This document shows, in pieces, positions 34,498-44,512 of a DNA stretch of 64,000 bases. The stretch covers positions 484,055-548,054 of the forward strand of contig NZ_JACHEF010000004.1 in the NCBI RefSeq assembly GCF_014207355.1, in the 5' to 3' direction. The DNA comes from Mesorhizobium sangaii. GTDB taxonomy: Bacteria; Pseudomonadota; Alphaproteobacteria; Rhizobiales; Rhizobiaceae. Positions within the stretch are counted from its first letter, which is position 1; each line of letters opens with the position of its first letter. The notes beneath the pieces are model-generated. The model was not told the DNA's origin and ran no database searches. It saw only the letters and a list, made by a program, of their open reading frames with translations. Position numbers and translations under genes: made by a program.

Positions 34498-35529
34498 ATG
34501 GCACGCTCCGCAATCGTAGTGATCGGCGCCTCGGCAGGGGGTGTTAGTGCTCTGCAGGGTCTGGTTGGCGGTCTGCCGGCGGCCTTTTCAGCTCCAGTTG
34601 TCATCGTGTTGCACATTGGCGCCCACAAAAGCTCGCTCCCAGCCCTTCTGACAGCAGCTGGTCCGATTCCTGCAACGTACGCAGAAGACGGCGAAACGAT
34701 CGGGCCTGGACGTATCTATGTGGCCCCCCCGGATCGTCATCTAACCGTCGTCGAGGGCAGGGTTCACCTATCGCGTGGGCCCAAGGAAAATTGCGCCCGG
34801 CCGGCCATCGATCCATTGTTCCGAAGCGCCGCCGAAAATTACGGTTCCAATGTCATAGGGGTGATCCTGACGGGCAATCTGAATGACGGGACGCTCGGCC
34901 TTGAGGAGATAAAGCAGCACGGCGGACTCACTGTGGTCCAGGATCCAGAGGACGCGGCCCACCCTGATATGCCCAAGAGCGCCGCCGGGCATGTCAGTCT
35001 GGACTATTGCCTACCGCTCGCGGACATCCCGAATCTACTGATTAAGCTGGTCAATGGAACAGATGGAAAGGCAGTGGTCATGCCAATCACCCCTTCGCAA
35101 CCGCGCGCGGCGGAAAAGCTCGCAATTTCCGGCGGCAGAACTTTTGAACGGCCTTTGACGGTCACTTGTCCGGATTGCGGCGGTGCCCTGAAAAGACGTG
35201 AGGTCGGGTCGATCGTAAAATTCGATTGCCATGTCGGGCATACCTACACAGCTGAGGTGATGGCCTCGGCTCAGTTCGAGGAACTGGAAAAGGTGATGCG
35301 CGCCGCGGTCAGGTTCCTCAACGAGCGTGCGGAGTTCTGCCTCCAGATGGCCGAGCATAGCCAGTCGGGTGAAGCGAACATCGCTTCAGATTGGCATGCA
35401 GCCAGCAAGCAGGCGTTGGATCGAGCTTACAAACTCCGCGATCTGGTCGAGCAGGATTGGATCACACCGGAAGCTGGCCGGATTACCTCGGCCCATATTG
35501 GCCTTGATCTGGCGGCGGTTAGGGAATGA
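34498..35529 (+). CDS. CheB-type methylesterase with C-terminal Cys cluster
   Basis: A 343-aa protein lacking a receiver domain. CheB catalytic motif IGASAGG (Ser13), VLHIGAH and the Asp region VILTGNLNDGTLG are present. The C-terminal part holds CPDCGG and FDCHVGHTYT, a likely zinc ribbon, followed by helices. Such orphan CheBs hydrolyse protein glutamyl methyl esters or act as scaffolds. Convergent with the response regulator gene (11-base overlap) and opposite a CheB-CheR kinase, so probably part of the same signalling locus. Confidence 0.85.
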   Translation: MARSAIVVIGASAGGVSALQGLVGGLPAAFSAPVVIVLHIGAHKSSLPALLTAAGPIPATYAEDGETIGPGRIYVAPPDRHLTVVEGRVHLSRGPKENCARPAIDPLFRSAAENYGSNVIGVILTGNLNDGTLGLEEIKQHGGLTVVQDPEDAAHPDMPKSAAGHVSLDYCLPLADIPNLLIKLVNGTDGKAVVMPITPSQPRAAEKLAISGGRTFERPLTVTCPDCGGALKRREVGSIVKFDCHVGHTYTAEVMASAQFEELEKVMRAAVRFLNERAEFCLQMAEHSQSGEANIASDWHAASKQALDRAYKLRDLVEQDWITPEAGRITSAHIGLDLAAVRE

Positions 35530-35929
35530 TCGGCGGCGTCGCTGCGATCAAATGTTCAAGTTCGCGAGGCTGATAGGGTTTCTGAAGCGTTGGTTCATCG
35601 CGGTATCCATCCACCAACCCGGCCGAACCGTAGCCTGTGGCGAACACGAATGGAATCCCTCGCTGTCTCAGGATTTCCGCGACAGGAAAAGATTGCGTTC
35701 CCGACACGTTGATGTCGAGTATTGCGAAATCGATCTCGCTATCCCGGGCAAACTCCATGGCCTCTCGCACGCGAGTGGCGACCTCCACAACGATGTGCCC
35801 CATTTCCGTCAACAGGTACTCAAGGTCCATGGCGACCAGGGACTCATCCTCGACGATCAAGATCCGTCTGGCTTTGTGGCTCCGCACCCAATGTCCCTGC
35901 CTGTTCAGCTCGCTCCGGCATCGGCGCAT
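35519..35929 (-). CDS. FAT GUY-type single-domain response regulator
   Basis: A receiver-only protein of about 122-136 aa: acidic pocket ILIVEDESL, phosphoacceptor Asp in FAILDINVSG, Lys in LQKPYQP. The PFVFATGYGSAGL stretch matches the PFxFATGY[GS] motif that defines the FAT GUY family, whose members (SdrG, MrrA) exchange phosphate with HWE/HisKA2 kinases in the general stress response. The gene overlaps the 3' end of the kinase gene by up to 86 bases; a GTG start at 35887 is an alternative. No output domain. Confidence 0.85.
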   Translation of the reverse strand: MRRCRSELNRQGHWVRSHKARRILIVEDESLVAMDLEYLLTEMGHIVVEVATRVREAMEFARDSEIDFAILDINVSGTQSFPVAEILRQRGIPFVFATGYGSAGLVDGYRDEPTLQKPYQPRELEHLIAATPPIIP

Positions 35930-38900
35930 CTATCGTGCACACCACACCGGACGATTCGTAGGAAACGCGCACCTTGCCCCCTAGTTCCGACGCGAGTGCA
36001 CGTTCGATCAATCGCGACCCAAAGCCCTTCCGCGTCGGCGCGATAACGGGCGGGCCACCGGCTTCGGTCCAGCTGAGAAAGAGGCGGCGATCCTCACCAT
36101 GGCTTTGGAGCCGCCATACGATGGAGACGTGACCTTCATCGCGCGAGAGCGCGCCATATTTCGCCGCATTGGTGGACAGCTCATGCAGTGCCATCGAGAG
36201 TGCGAGCGATGCGCCCGGCGCGAGTTGGATGGGCGGACCATCGATTTGGAAACGGTTTGTCCGGCCTGCATGTGGTTTGACTGTATCACGGATGATTTCG
36301 GTCAGATCGGCCCCCGTCCAGCTTTCCCGGGTCAGCACGTCATGCGCCTGCGCCAAGTTGATTAGACGAGCGCCAAAGGCCTGCCGCGCCTCTTCTATGG
36401 TTGAAGCATGACCAAGGGTTTGGCTCGCTATGGATTGGACCACCGCCAGCGTGTTCTTTACACGATGATTGAGTTCGCCCATGAGGATTTTGCGATGCTC
36501 ATCGGCACGTCGGCGTTCTGTGACGTCTTCGATCGCTATCAGGATCAATTCATCGCGGCCTCCTTCTTGCGGCAACCTGGTCGCGGTGAGCAGCATGGAT
36601 CGTCGTCCGGCTTGGCGGAAATCCTGCTCGATTTCAAAATTGTGGACTTCCTCGTCCTTCGATAGCACTTCATTCAGAAGCGCCCGCAGTGGCGGATCAT
36701 TCCACTCGCCGGTTCCCAGTTCAAATATAAGACGGCCTTTAGGTTCTTCCTCGAAAACAGCGAACAGTTCGCGGAAAGCCGTGTTGGCGCTTTGCACGCG
36801 CAAACTGCCATCCAGAACCAGCAAGGGATGCTGAACCGTCCGCACTATCGTTTCGGAATAGATGCGGGCGGCGTCGATCATTTCGGCGTCACGTTTTCGA
36901 TCGGTGATGTCGTTGAACGTAACCACGACGCCGGCTATGTGATTGTCCAGTGTGCGATAGGGCAGCATACGCCTCAGATACCAGCGGCCCGAATCGCCTC
37001 GTACTTCGACCTCGATCGGGGTGAGCTTTTTGAGCACCGTCTCGGCATCCGACAAGAGATTTTCGTCGGAAAACTTCCGGGCGAAATGTCCGATCGGACG
37101 GCCAATATCTGATGACACCAGGTCAAACTGCCCTTTGGTAGCGGGAGAAAACCATTTGATCCGGAAATTGGTATCGAGAAACAGCGTTGCAGTATCGGAC
37201 CCGGCCAGCAAATTGTTCAAATCGTTGGTGGCGCGCTCAAGTTCGGCGACCTTGTGCTGAAGCTGGGCGTTGACGGTGTTCAGTTCTTCATTGAACGACT
37301 GCAGCTCCTCTTTCGAAGTCTCCAGTTCCTCGTTGGTAGACTGAAGCTCCTCGTTCACCGAGGTAGCTTCTTCGTTCGAAGCTTTCAGCTCCTCATTGGT
37401 CGTTTCCATGTGTTCAATGGTGGTCCGCAATTCGGCGCGGGCCGCCTTCAACTCCTCTTGGAGGGCCTGTTCGCCCGAAGATACATCCCCCGCATTCTCG
37501 CGCGTAGCGGTCTCGGTGGTCTCTTGTCGCTGCGCGACAGGCGCAAAACTTACGAGGAAAAAGCCACCAGCGCGGGAGGGCACCGGCACGACGGTCATCG
37601 AAACAGATCGACCCGGCTTAGTCTCCCGCATGCGAGCGCTGACGGTCACGCTTTTGTCTTCATTGGCCGCATCGCGGATTGCCACGCGAAGTTTCGAGCC
37701 TAGGCCATCACGGGCCATCGTCAGCAAATCACGCGTGGGCTCGCCAGGGGGTTGCTCCAAATAGTCTCGGGTCGTTCCATGGAAATAGAGGACACGGCCT
37801 TTCTGGTCGATTAGCACTGACGCCGGCGCGTAGCGTTCGAGGAGCGCGCGACGAGCCATTTCGGCCGCCGGAACGTTTTGCTCAGCATCTGGCAATATTG
37901 TCTTGTCTATCGCTTGGCGCTCCATGGGTCCATCCGACCGTGGATAGTCGATGAGGTCGTGCCGGGTCGGCCCCAAGCGGCGGAAAATACGCCATTTCTT
38001 CGATACTGTCTCGAACAGGTCTTCGTGCCGGCCGATAGTTTCCGCGTTGCCAAGAAAGAGATGGCCGCCCGGGCGCAAGGCAAAATGGCAAAGGGCGATA
38101 ATCCTCTGCTGCGCCTCTGGCTCCAGGTAGATCAGGACGTTGCGGCATGACACTAGGTCGAGGCGCGAGAACGGCGGGTCGCGGAGCAGATTCTGAGGGG
38201 CGAACACAACCATGTCGCGAAGCGCTTTGCTGACTTGCCAGGTTCCGTCGAGTTTTTCGAAGAAGCGCTGCAGGCGTGCGACGGAGAAACCCGCCATGGC
38301 GGCAGCTGGGTAGATGCCATCCCGCGCCTTGCGCAGATTATCTTCTTGGGCATCGGTCGCGAAGACTTTCACTTCGAAGTGTTTTCCCGCTGCCTCAGCG
38401 AGTTCGGTCACCAGCATTGCAATGGAATAGGCTTCTTCGCCAGTGGAGCAGGCTGGTACCCAGATCCGGACCGAAGCGCCGGTCGTGCGCTCCGCGACCA
38501 TCGGCGCGATCGCCTGTTCGGCGAGAGCCTTCCACGCTTCGGCGTCGCGGAAAAATGCGGTGACGCTGATCATCAGGTCCCCCGCTAGCATGCGGACTTC
38601 CTCCGGGTTGGTGCGCAGTTCGTCAATATATTCGTCCAGCGTTTCGATGTTCCGGAGGCCCAGACGGCGGTGAACGCGACGCTTGAGCGTGTTGCGTTTG
38701 TAGCTGCGGAAATCGGGGCTGCCATGAGCCCGCACTAGGTCCAGAACCTGCTCTAGCGTCACGCGCCCGCCTGGCGAAGTAGCCTCGATCTCTGCCTCCA
38801 GGGCGACGTAGCCGTGGCGGATGTACGCAAGCAGGGCCTCCGGCATCTTTTCCGGAGGAAGAACATGATCGGCCATGCCGGCTGCTATGGCGCTCCGGGG

Positions 38901-39497
38901 CATGCCGTCGAACTTGGCCGTCTCGGGCGCCTGCACCAAGCTCATGCCGCCCTCGGCCCTGATTTCTTTCAGACCCTCGGTGCCATTGCTTCCCGTCCCG
39001 GAGAGTACGATGGCGACGGCTCTTTGGTGCTGGTCCGCAGCGAGTGAACTAAAGAGCACGTCGACAGGATGCCCTTGCCCGCGCGGCGCTACCGGTTTTG
39101 ACATGTGCAAGGCGCCGTCGCCGATCCGCAGGTCGGAATTGGGTGCAATCACGTAGACGTGGTTGGCTTCAAGCCGCATCCCGTCCACGACCTGAACAAC
39201 CGGCATCGCCGTACGGGCGCTGAGAACGTTCGCCATTTCGCTTTCGCGCTTGGGGTCGAGATGCAAAACGACCACGAAGGCGCAATCACTGTCCGCCGAC
39301 ATGGCGTCGAAGAATTGGCCTAGCGCTTCGATACCACCGGCTGACGCGCCGATGCCAATGACCGGGATGGCCGAGGTGCGGACGGAGGCACCTTCCGTGG
39401 CCGGTTGCTTACGCTGCGTCTGGCCACGATTCTTGTCAGACGTGGCCCTGGCCCGTGATCGCTTCCGGTCGATGTCTTGGTTGGAATCTTCTGTCAC
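35844..39497 (-). CDS. CheB-CheR-PAS-HWE histidine kinase fusion
   Basis: About 1217 aa. Order: CheB methylesterase (GIGASAGGIEALGQFF, Ser near 52), CheR methyltransferase (about 225-470; VRIWVPACSTGEEAYSIAML), coiled coil (about 672-755; TTNEELKASNEEATSVNEEL), PAS domains, HWE kinase with box LMGELNHRVKNTLAVVQ (His near 1007) and N-box LHELSTNAAKYGALS. It may couple protein methylation to histidine phosphorylation. GTG at 39497 ch sen for its SD GAGG; ATGs at 39524 or 39617 are possible. It overlaps the FAT GUY regulator, its likely partner. Intact despite its size. Confidence 0.88.
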   Translation of the reverse strand: MTEDSNQDIDRKRSRARATSDKNRGQTQRKQPATEGASVRTSAIPVIGIGASAGGIEALGQFFDAMSADSDCAFVVVLHLDPKRESEMANVLSARTAMPVVQVVDGMRLEANHVYVIAPNSDLRIGDGALHMSKPVAPRGQGHPVDVLFSSLAADQHQRAVAIVLSGTGSNGTEGLKEIRAEGGMSLVQAPETAKFDGMPRSAIAAGMADHVLPPEKMPEALLAYIRHGYVALEAEIEATSPGGRVTLEQVLDLVRAHGSPDFRSYKRNTLKRRVHRRLGLRNIETLDEYIDELRTNPEEVRMLAGDLMISVTAFFRDAEAWKALAEQAIAPMVAERTTGASVRIWVPACSTGEEAYSIAMLVTELAEAAGKHFEVKVFATDAQEDNLRKARDGIYPAAAMAGFSVARLQRFFEKLDGTWQVSKALRDMVVFAPQNLLRDPPFSRLDLVSCRNVLIYLEPEAQQRIIALCHFALRPGGHLFLGNAETIGRHEDLFETVSKKWRIFRRLGPTRHDLIDYPRSDGPMERQAIDKTILPDAEQNVPAAEMARRALLERYAPASVLIDQKGRVLYFHGTTRDYLEQPPGEPTRDLLTMARDGLGSKLRVAIRDAANEDKSVTVSARMRETKPGRSVSMTVVPVPSRAGGFFLVSFAPVAQRQETTETATRENAGDVSSGEQALQEELKAARAELRTTIEHMETTNEELKASNEEATSVNEELQSTNEELETSKEELQSFNEELNTVNAQLQHKVAELERATNDLNNLLAGSDTATLFLDTNFRIKWFSPATKGQFDLVSSDIGRPIGHFARKFSDENLLSDAETVLKKLTPIEVEVRGDSGRWYLRRMLPYRTLDNHIAGVVVTFNDITDRKRDAEMIDAARIYSETIVRTVQHPLLVLDGSLRVQSANTAFRELFAVFEEEPKGRLIFELGTGEWNDPPLRALLNEVLSKDEEVHNFEIEQDFRQAGRRSMLLTATRLPQEGGRDELILIAIEDVTERRRADEHRKILMGELNHRVKNTLAVVQSIASQTLGHASTIEEARQAFGARLINLAQAHDVLTRESWTGADLTEIIRDTVKPHAGRTNRFQIDGPPIQLAPGASLALSMALHELSTNAAKYGALSRDEGHVSIVWRLQSHGEDRRLFLSWTEAGGPPVIAPTRKGFGSRLIERALASELGGKVRVSYESSGVVCTIDAPMPERAEQAGTLGAEPQSQTDLDRRG

Positions 39498-39551
39498 GCA
39501 AGCCTCACGCACGCAAATCGCCATCGAACCGGGCCGAATGCCCCATAAATT

Positions 39552-39578
39552 AACGAGCGTCGGTTTGCGAAATGTTCC
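39552..39578 (-). promoter_or_regulatory. EcfG-like promoter of the CheB-CheR kinase (18-bp spacer)
   Basis: Minus-strand GGAAC - 18 bases - CGTT: both boxes perfect but the spacer is one base longer than usual. It ends 28 bases before the ATG at 39524 and 55 before the preferred GTG. Confidence 0.45.
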
Positions 39579-39778
39579 GGAGCATCGCATGTGCTCCACA
39601 TGCCTACAAGGATCCAAGCCGAAGGTGGATGTTGCCCGTGATCCGAGGGGGACCGTCGACGTAACTCTTCTCGCGAGAGAGGGTTCCAGCGCATTTCCGC
39701 CTTCAGGCGGCGGTGAAGCGCCGCCCTCTAAAGACGGGCCCTCGCAATCTGATCAATAGGCGACATCGCTATGCTGAA

Positions 39779-39865
39779 GGATACGCACGGGTCTCGACCA
39801 ACGATCAGAACCTCGATTTGCAACGCGATGCTATAAGCGATGCTGGATGCAACAGGACAGGGCAC
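39779..39865 (+). mobile_element. Resolvase N-terminal fragment
   Basis: GYARVSTNDQNLDLQRDAIS, then DAGC, is the start of a Tn3-type resolvase/invertase. Only about 25 codons remain. Confidence 0.6.
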
Positions 39866-39960
39866 TCGGCGGGGCTGTAGCGGCGTTCCTCACTGCCGTG
39901 CCTTCCGGCTCGCCGTACATCTTGACCAGCATGGCGTAATCGATGTCGGTAACCATCGAT
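39845..39960 (-). mobile_element. IS1-like transposase fragment
   Basis: MVTDIDYAMLVKMYGEPEGT, then YSPAEC in a shifted frame, matches the central DDE region of IS1-type transposases of Rhizobiales. Overlaps the end of the resolvase fragment, marking a nested-insertion scar. Confidence 0.5.
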
Positions 39961-40083
39961 GCGCCTGGCGCGCAAGAAACGTCTGAAAGCTGACACTTAG
40001 GAACAAAGGCGCGCAGTCCACAGTTGTGTCTAGAGCCGATCTGTCGGTCAACACGTTTCGCATCCGGTCTGCGGGGCACGAGA

Positions 40084-40640
40084 ATGCTTTTTCGCCGAAG
40101 GCATCCTAATGGGCTATTTGAGCGCTTACGCACCTATCTGTGGCCCCGAAACTCTTTCTGGCGCTCGTTCCAGTACTTCTCAAAGCGAATCTTGCGACTG
40201 AACGCCACTCCGCATGCGGTGGCGGCTGGGGTTGCGTCGGGCGTCTTTGCCTCGTTCTTTCCACTTGGCTTTCATACCGTCATTGCCGCCGTCCTTTGCT
40301 GGGTGATCGCAGGAAACCTGGTGGCCGCTGCACTGGGCACAGTTGTACTCGGAAATCCGCTAACCTTACCCTTGTTGTGGGGGGCATCTTGGGCGACCGG
40401 CAAATTCATTTTGCACGGCCGAATGCCAAGTTCGGGGCCGCGTTCGCATTTAAGCGAGATGATGAATCATCTTTCCTTTTCCCAATTGTGGGAGCCGGTG
40501 TTGAAGCCATTGCTAATAGGTGCGGTAGCGCTTGGGCTGGTGTTTGGCCTCTTATTCTACGGCGTCACGCGCTGGGCGATGACTGCCTTCCGCGAAAGCA
40601 GACGCAAACGACTGGCCAGTAAGTCGAGCCAGTTCTGCTG
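40084..40640 (+). CDS. DUF2062 membrane protein, 3' end replaced
   Basis: Starts MLFRRRHPNGLFERLRTYLW; core TPHAVAAGVASGVFASFFPL, then GNPLTLPLLWGASWATG, is DUF2062, with two to three transmembrane segments. Family similarity ends near AFRESRRKRLASKS (about 40625). The frame stays open to 41025 but that part is antisense to a methylase fragment, so the native stop was lost at the island junction. Possibly still functional with an altered tail. Confidence 0.7.
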
Positions 40641-40755
40641 TAGCTATCCTTTGGGCCCTCTTGCCGGGTTGGGTGGGCGGCGCGGCCTGCATTCCACAGG
40701 GCCGCGGCCGTCGCGCGGGACGATAGCCTCGTCGACAGCTCAGCCACGGACCGTA

Positions 40756-41406
40756 TCATCCAGTTGGCCGGGGCGGCGGGAGCAGGCGTCGGCTTTGCAG
40801 CAGGGGCGAGCGCAGGTGCCAGTTGCCGCTGGCGGAGACGGCCGGAAAGAGGCAGGAGAGAAGTGCCGCGCGCGTCTCGGCAAGCTCGTTGAGGACGAGC
40901 GAGGCGCCGGCTATCTCGGCCAGGATAGCGAGCAGCCCGGTGCCGGCGGAAGGCTCCAGCACACGGTCGGCGGGCGTGATGGCGGCGGCCGTTGCCGCGA
41001 CCAGGCCGAGCCGAATCGGCGTTGAGAACTGCTGGAAGGTCTGCGCCTCTTCGGATCGGCGGGTATGCGTCGGCATGAGCCCGGCGATCTTCGACAATGC
41101 GGAAAGCCGGAGAGCCGGCGACGCGGCTTTGTGGAACAACGCCTTTCCGTACTTGCGCAGGAAAAGGACCGTCGCGGCCTCGCAGGCATCGTAGGCCTGC
41201 TTCCAGTCCCAGGCGCCGGCGGCGTCGGAGGCGCCGAATGCGGCTTCCATCGCCGAGCGCAGCTTTGGCGCGTCGATGCACTCGCCGCGTTCGAGACGGA
41301 GAAGCAGCAGGCCGGCGGCGGCGAAGATAGCGCCGGCTGCACCGGTTTGGGCGAGCGGGAGCGGCGCGGCAGCGGGAACCGCCGCAGCGGGCGAGATCAT
41401 GTACAT
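40756..41406 (-). pseudogene. Strawberry-notch/methylase helicase, N-terminal fragment
   Basis: MYMISPAAAVPAAAPLPLAQ, then DWKQAYDACEAATVLFLRKY, FQQFSTPIRLGLVAATAAAI and SAM motif VLEPSAGTGLLAILAEIAG with NELAETRA. This is the start of the about 1400-residue methyltransferase-SNF2/strawberry-notch proteins of alphaproteobacterial plasmids and ICEs. About 190 residues remain before the junction near 40830. Confidence 0.75.
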
Positions 41407-41579
41407 GGTGTCAACCTCGGGAGAGCGGGGACAGGATCGAGCCGCGCAGCGCTCTCTCTGGACCGCACGGATTCAAACCCTTCCCGGCCCGCCTCTCCCT
41501 CTCAGGGCCCCGACGAAGCTAAAATGAAACAAGCGCCCCGCCATGAGGTGGAGCGCTTGCCGGTATCAACCGATCTCGA

Positions 41580-41845
41580 TCATATTCCGCCGTCAGGCTC
41601 CGATTTCTGTAGGAAACCATTGGCGTCGTCGGGATCGGGCGGCAGGTAGGCGTCGTAGGGATTGCCATCGGCAAGATGACCGAACGGCGTGAACACATAG
41701 TCTGTGCCGTCCCGTCCGACCGCGCAGATCACATAACGCCGCTCGCCGGTCGCCGCGTCGGCGTATTCCATCAGCGCGAGGTTGCCGTCGCCGGCGGCAC
41801 GAAGCAGCGTCTGGAAATTGCTGCGGGGTAGTCGGGGATGCTCAT
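41580..41845 (-). pseudogene. DUF6117 protein, frameshift at codon 7
   Basis: ATG at 41845 reads MSIPDYP; one base is then missing and SNFQTLLRAAGDGNLALMEY, then RRYVICAVGRDGTDYVFTPF and GHLADGNPYDAYLPP, follow in the neighbouring frame. DUF6117 proteins belong to the ParB/strawberry-notch module. The start overlaps the upstream gene stop as ATGA. Confidence 0.7.
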
Positions 41846-42269
41846 CGTGAGCACCTCCCACCAGATGGGTCATCGGGACCGCCCGCGTCCTCGAGGATCG
41901 CTCCGCCGCGCCCGATCGCCGATTCGGCCTTGCCGAGCCATTCCGGCGCCATTGGCCGGCGGGCCTGAGCGTCGCCGACGATGATCTTGAGCAAGCCCAG
42001 CAACAGTTCGACGTGCGCGGCCTGGCGCTGCACCGTCTAGTCGAAATGCGGCGGGACCGGAATGGCTGGGCCGAGATAGGCGGCCTCGGCTCCTTCCTAG
42101 ATGCCGATGACATGGGATTCGCCGGAGGACTCATAGTCCTCCCTCCGACCGGACCAGCCATTGTCCTCGATGGCGAGCCGGCAGGCGGCCTCAGGCGCGT
42201 CGGCCGAACAGGTTGATTGCCGGAAGAGACCGGCAGATGGTAGGTGGTCTCGATGGTGAATTCGGGCAT
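41842..42269 (-). pseudogene. Island small protein with frameshift and two stops
   Basis: MPEFTIETTYHLPV, then (shifted) RQSTCSADAPEAACRLAIED, a TAG after ESHVIGI, and a second TAG after PVPPHFD; HVELLLGLLKIIVGDAQARR continues in frame. Typical companion gene of the ParB/strawberry-notch module. Confidence 0.65.
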
Positions 42270-42370
42270 CGTGCCGCTCCTGAAAAACAATGGCCCGGCG
42301 CTCGTCTCCGAGCCCGGGCCTTGGTGTTTTGAGGGTTTGTTCTATGCGCGCGGGTGTGACGCTATGAGGC

Positions 42371-42846
42371 TCAAGCTGCCGCCCTACCCTCGACGACATC
42401 CGCGCCGACCTCGTCGGCGGTGACGTCTTCAAGACGCGCGTTGCAATATCCGGTCTTGGCCAACCAGAGTGCGGCCGCCTCCAGACTCTCGACCAGGTGT
42501 AGCAACTCGTCGTCGTCGCCGATCTGCTGAAGGACCCGGACCATGCCGATACCGGGCCGCTCGACGATCTTGAAGCTGAGGTCGCTGTCGACCGAGTAGG
42601 TCCGCATGACAGTCACGAGGATGACGCCGCCGGAGGAGAAGTTCCCTTCGTTGAGCGTGATCGAGGCCGGTGCGCTGTGGTCGGACGGTCGCGCGGCGGT
42701 GCCTTGCGGACCAGGCGGCCGAGACCGTTGCGACGGCCCCAGTCGGCGAGCTTGCGGGTAAAGCGCGCGGGCGGTTTGGGGGTGCCGTCCGAGTACCGGA
42801 TCAGCGAGCCGAGCGGGGCGTTGTCATAGACGATGTGGGCGGACAT
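42371..42846 (-). pseudogene. Island conserved protein, frameshift near 42690
   Basis: MSAHIVYDNAPLGSLIRYSD, then FTRKLADWGRRNGLGRLVRK; one G is missing in CCGGACC, after which SITLNEGNFSSGGVILVTVM and VDSDLSFKIVERPGIGMVRV run to 42371. Companion of the ParB gene upstream. Confidence 0.65.
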
Positions 42847-42939
42847 GGATGTCTCCTGAAACGAAAATGGCCCGGCGGGGCGCCGGGCCGTGAGGTGAAG
42901 AAGAAAGGGCAGAGCGACCCGGGCCGCTCCGCAACGATG

Positions 42940-44512
42940 CTATTCGGCGGCGACCGCGTGTGCGGTAGTCTCATCGGCGGCCGAACTGTCCTCGTCGTCA
43001 CCGGCGAGAAATTCGGGAAGGTCTGCTTCCTCGCCCTCATCCGGCTGCGCTGCCTGCGCGTCATCGCCGATGAGGCGCAGCGGTTCAGGCAGCCAGCCAC
43101 TATCGGCAAGGGGCGTTCGGCCTCCTTGGCCATATCGCCCTTCTTGAGATGGTCGATGAGCTGGGCCGCCTGCTCGCCGGCACCTTCGCGCACGGCTTCG
43201 AGGATGCGGGACTTGGTGACCCGGCCGAGATAATTTTCGACCGCCGGGCGCCAGCCCGCATCCACCATGTCAAGCCCGGTGGCACGGGACAACCGATCGG
43301 CTTCACGCAGGCGCTGATCGAGCCCATGCTGGGAAACGCCGCTGCCGTAGGGATTGGGTCGTTCGAACAGGGCGTTGATCCCATAGCTGACGCAATGCGC
43401 CAGCAGCGCCTGCCGGCTGGCTTCATCGAGCACGTCGAGCCAAGTCCATAGGGTCTCGTCGTCACCCAGTGGAATGACGCTCTTCCATGGCGCTCATCGA
43501 CGGCCTTGGCCGCGGGGCTGTCCTTGAGACCGACGTCCTGCGACGGCAGGTGGACATGCCGGACGAAGGCCTCGACGCAGCCGGTCGCGGAGCGATGACC
43601 GAAGGTGTCGAGGACGAGCCTATGCAATAGCGCCGTGATGGCCACATGCTGGTTCTCGGCCACGGCATTGCGCAGCGCCAACGTGCGATGCGCGGTGAGT
43701 TCGATCACCAGGCGCTCGGGCAGCGGCTTGATGGCGTCACCATCATCCTCCTCGGGCTCGGACGCCTGCGCACCGATGGTGATGGTGGCGCGGCGAACCG
43801 AAGGATCGTCGCTGCCATCCTCGCTCCCGGTTACACCGCCGGGCTCGGCGTAGTCGCCTTCAACCGCCTGCATCGCTTCGTCCTCGGGGCGCACATGGCC
43901 CCGATCGACGACGAGATCGCCATCACGATCGATGCTGATGAACACACCGGCGCGGGCGATCTCGGCCCGATCGTAGTTCATCGGCCGGCTCTCGAAGGCC
44001 CCGAGCGCGGTCTCGATCTGGAGGCGCTGATCGAGCTCGTCGGGAAGTTCGTCGGATTCGCCATACTCGGCTTCCAGCCGTTCGTACTCCGCGCGCAGGG
44101 CTTCGCGTTCCGCCCGCTCCGCGTCGGTCAGATCGACGGGGGTGCCGGCCAGTGACCGCAGACCGTGATTATGGCCATAAGGCAGATCGACATCGACGAC
44201 GATCCATTTCCAGCCCTCTTCCGTGATCTGGTCGGCTGCGGACTTGAGCTTGTGGCCGACCAGGCGGTCGAGCAGCGCCGGGTCCTGCAGCCAGCCGCCA
44301 TTGTCGGACTCGAACAGGTCGCGCAGTACCACGCCGCCGGCGGCGACGTAGGCCTCGACCCCGACGAACAGCGCTCGGCGATCGCTCGCGCGCACCGTGG
44401 TCTCCGTCAGCAGGCGCCGGATCTGCTGGGGCTCCTTCGACCAAGAGTTTTCGAGCGCCTCCCAGACCTGCTCCTGACGGGCGTGATCGTCAGTGGTGAA
44501 ACACGGGATCAT
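42940..44512 (-). pseudogene. ParB-like protein, N-truncated with two frameshifts
   Basis: The surviving part begins TTDDHARQEQVWEALENSWS and QQIRRLLTETTVRASDRRAL, the mid-region of the about 700-residue ParB proteins of mobile islands; the nuclease N-terminus is missing. The frame shifts near 43475 (VDERHG to WKSVIP) and again near 43090 (AERP to LADSGWLPEPLR), ending SSAADETTAHAVAAE, TAG at 42940. Confidence 0.8.

Noticed and set aside
40641..41025. C-terminal extension of the DUF2062 frame
   Set aside because: DUF2062 similarity ends near 40625; the rest is antisense to the methylase fragment, so it is read-through into foreign DNA.
41440..41500. Possible tRNA T-arm (GGGTTTGAATCCG on the minus strand)
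   Set aside because: No acceptor or anticodon stem could be found around it and the T-loop consensus is not met. No tRNA or rRNA gene was found in the window.
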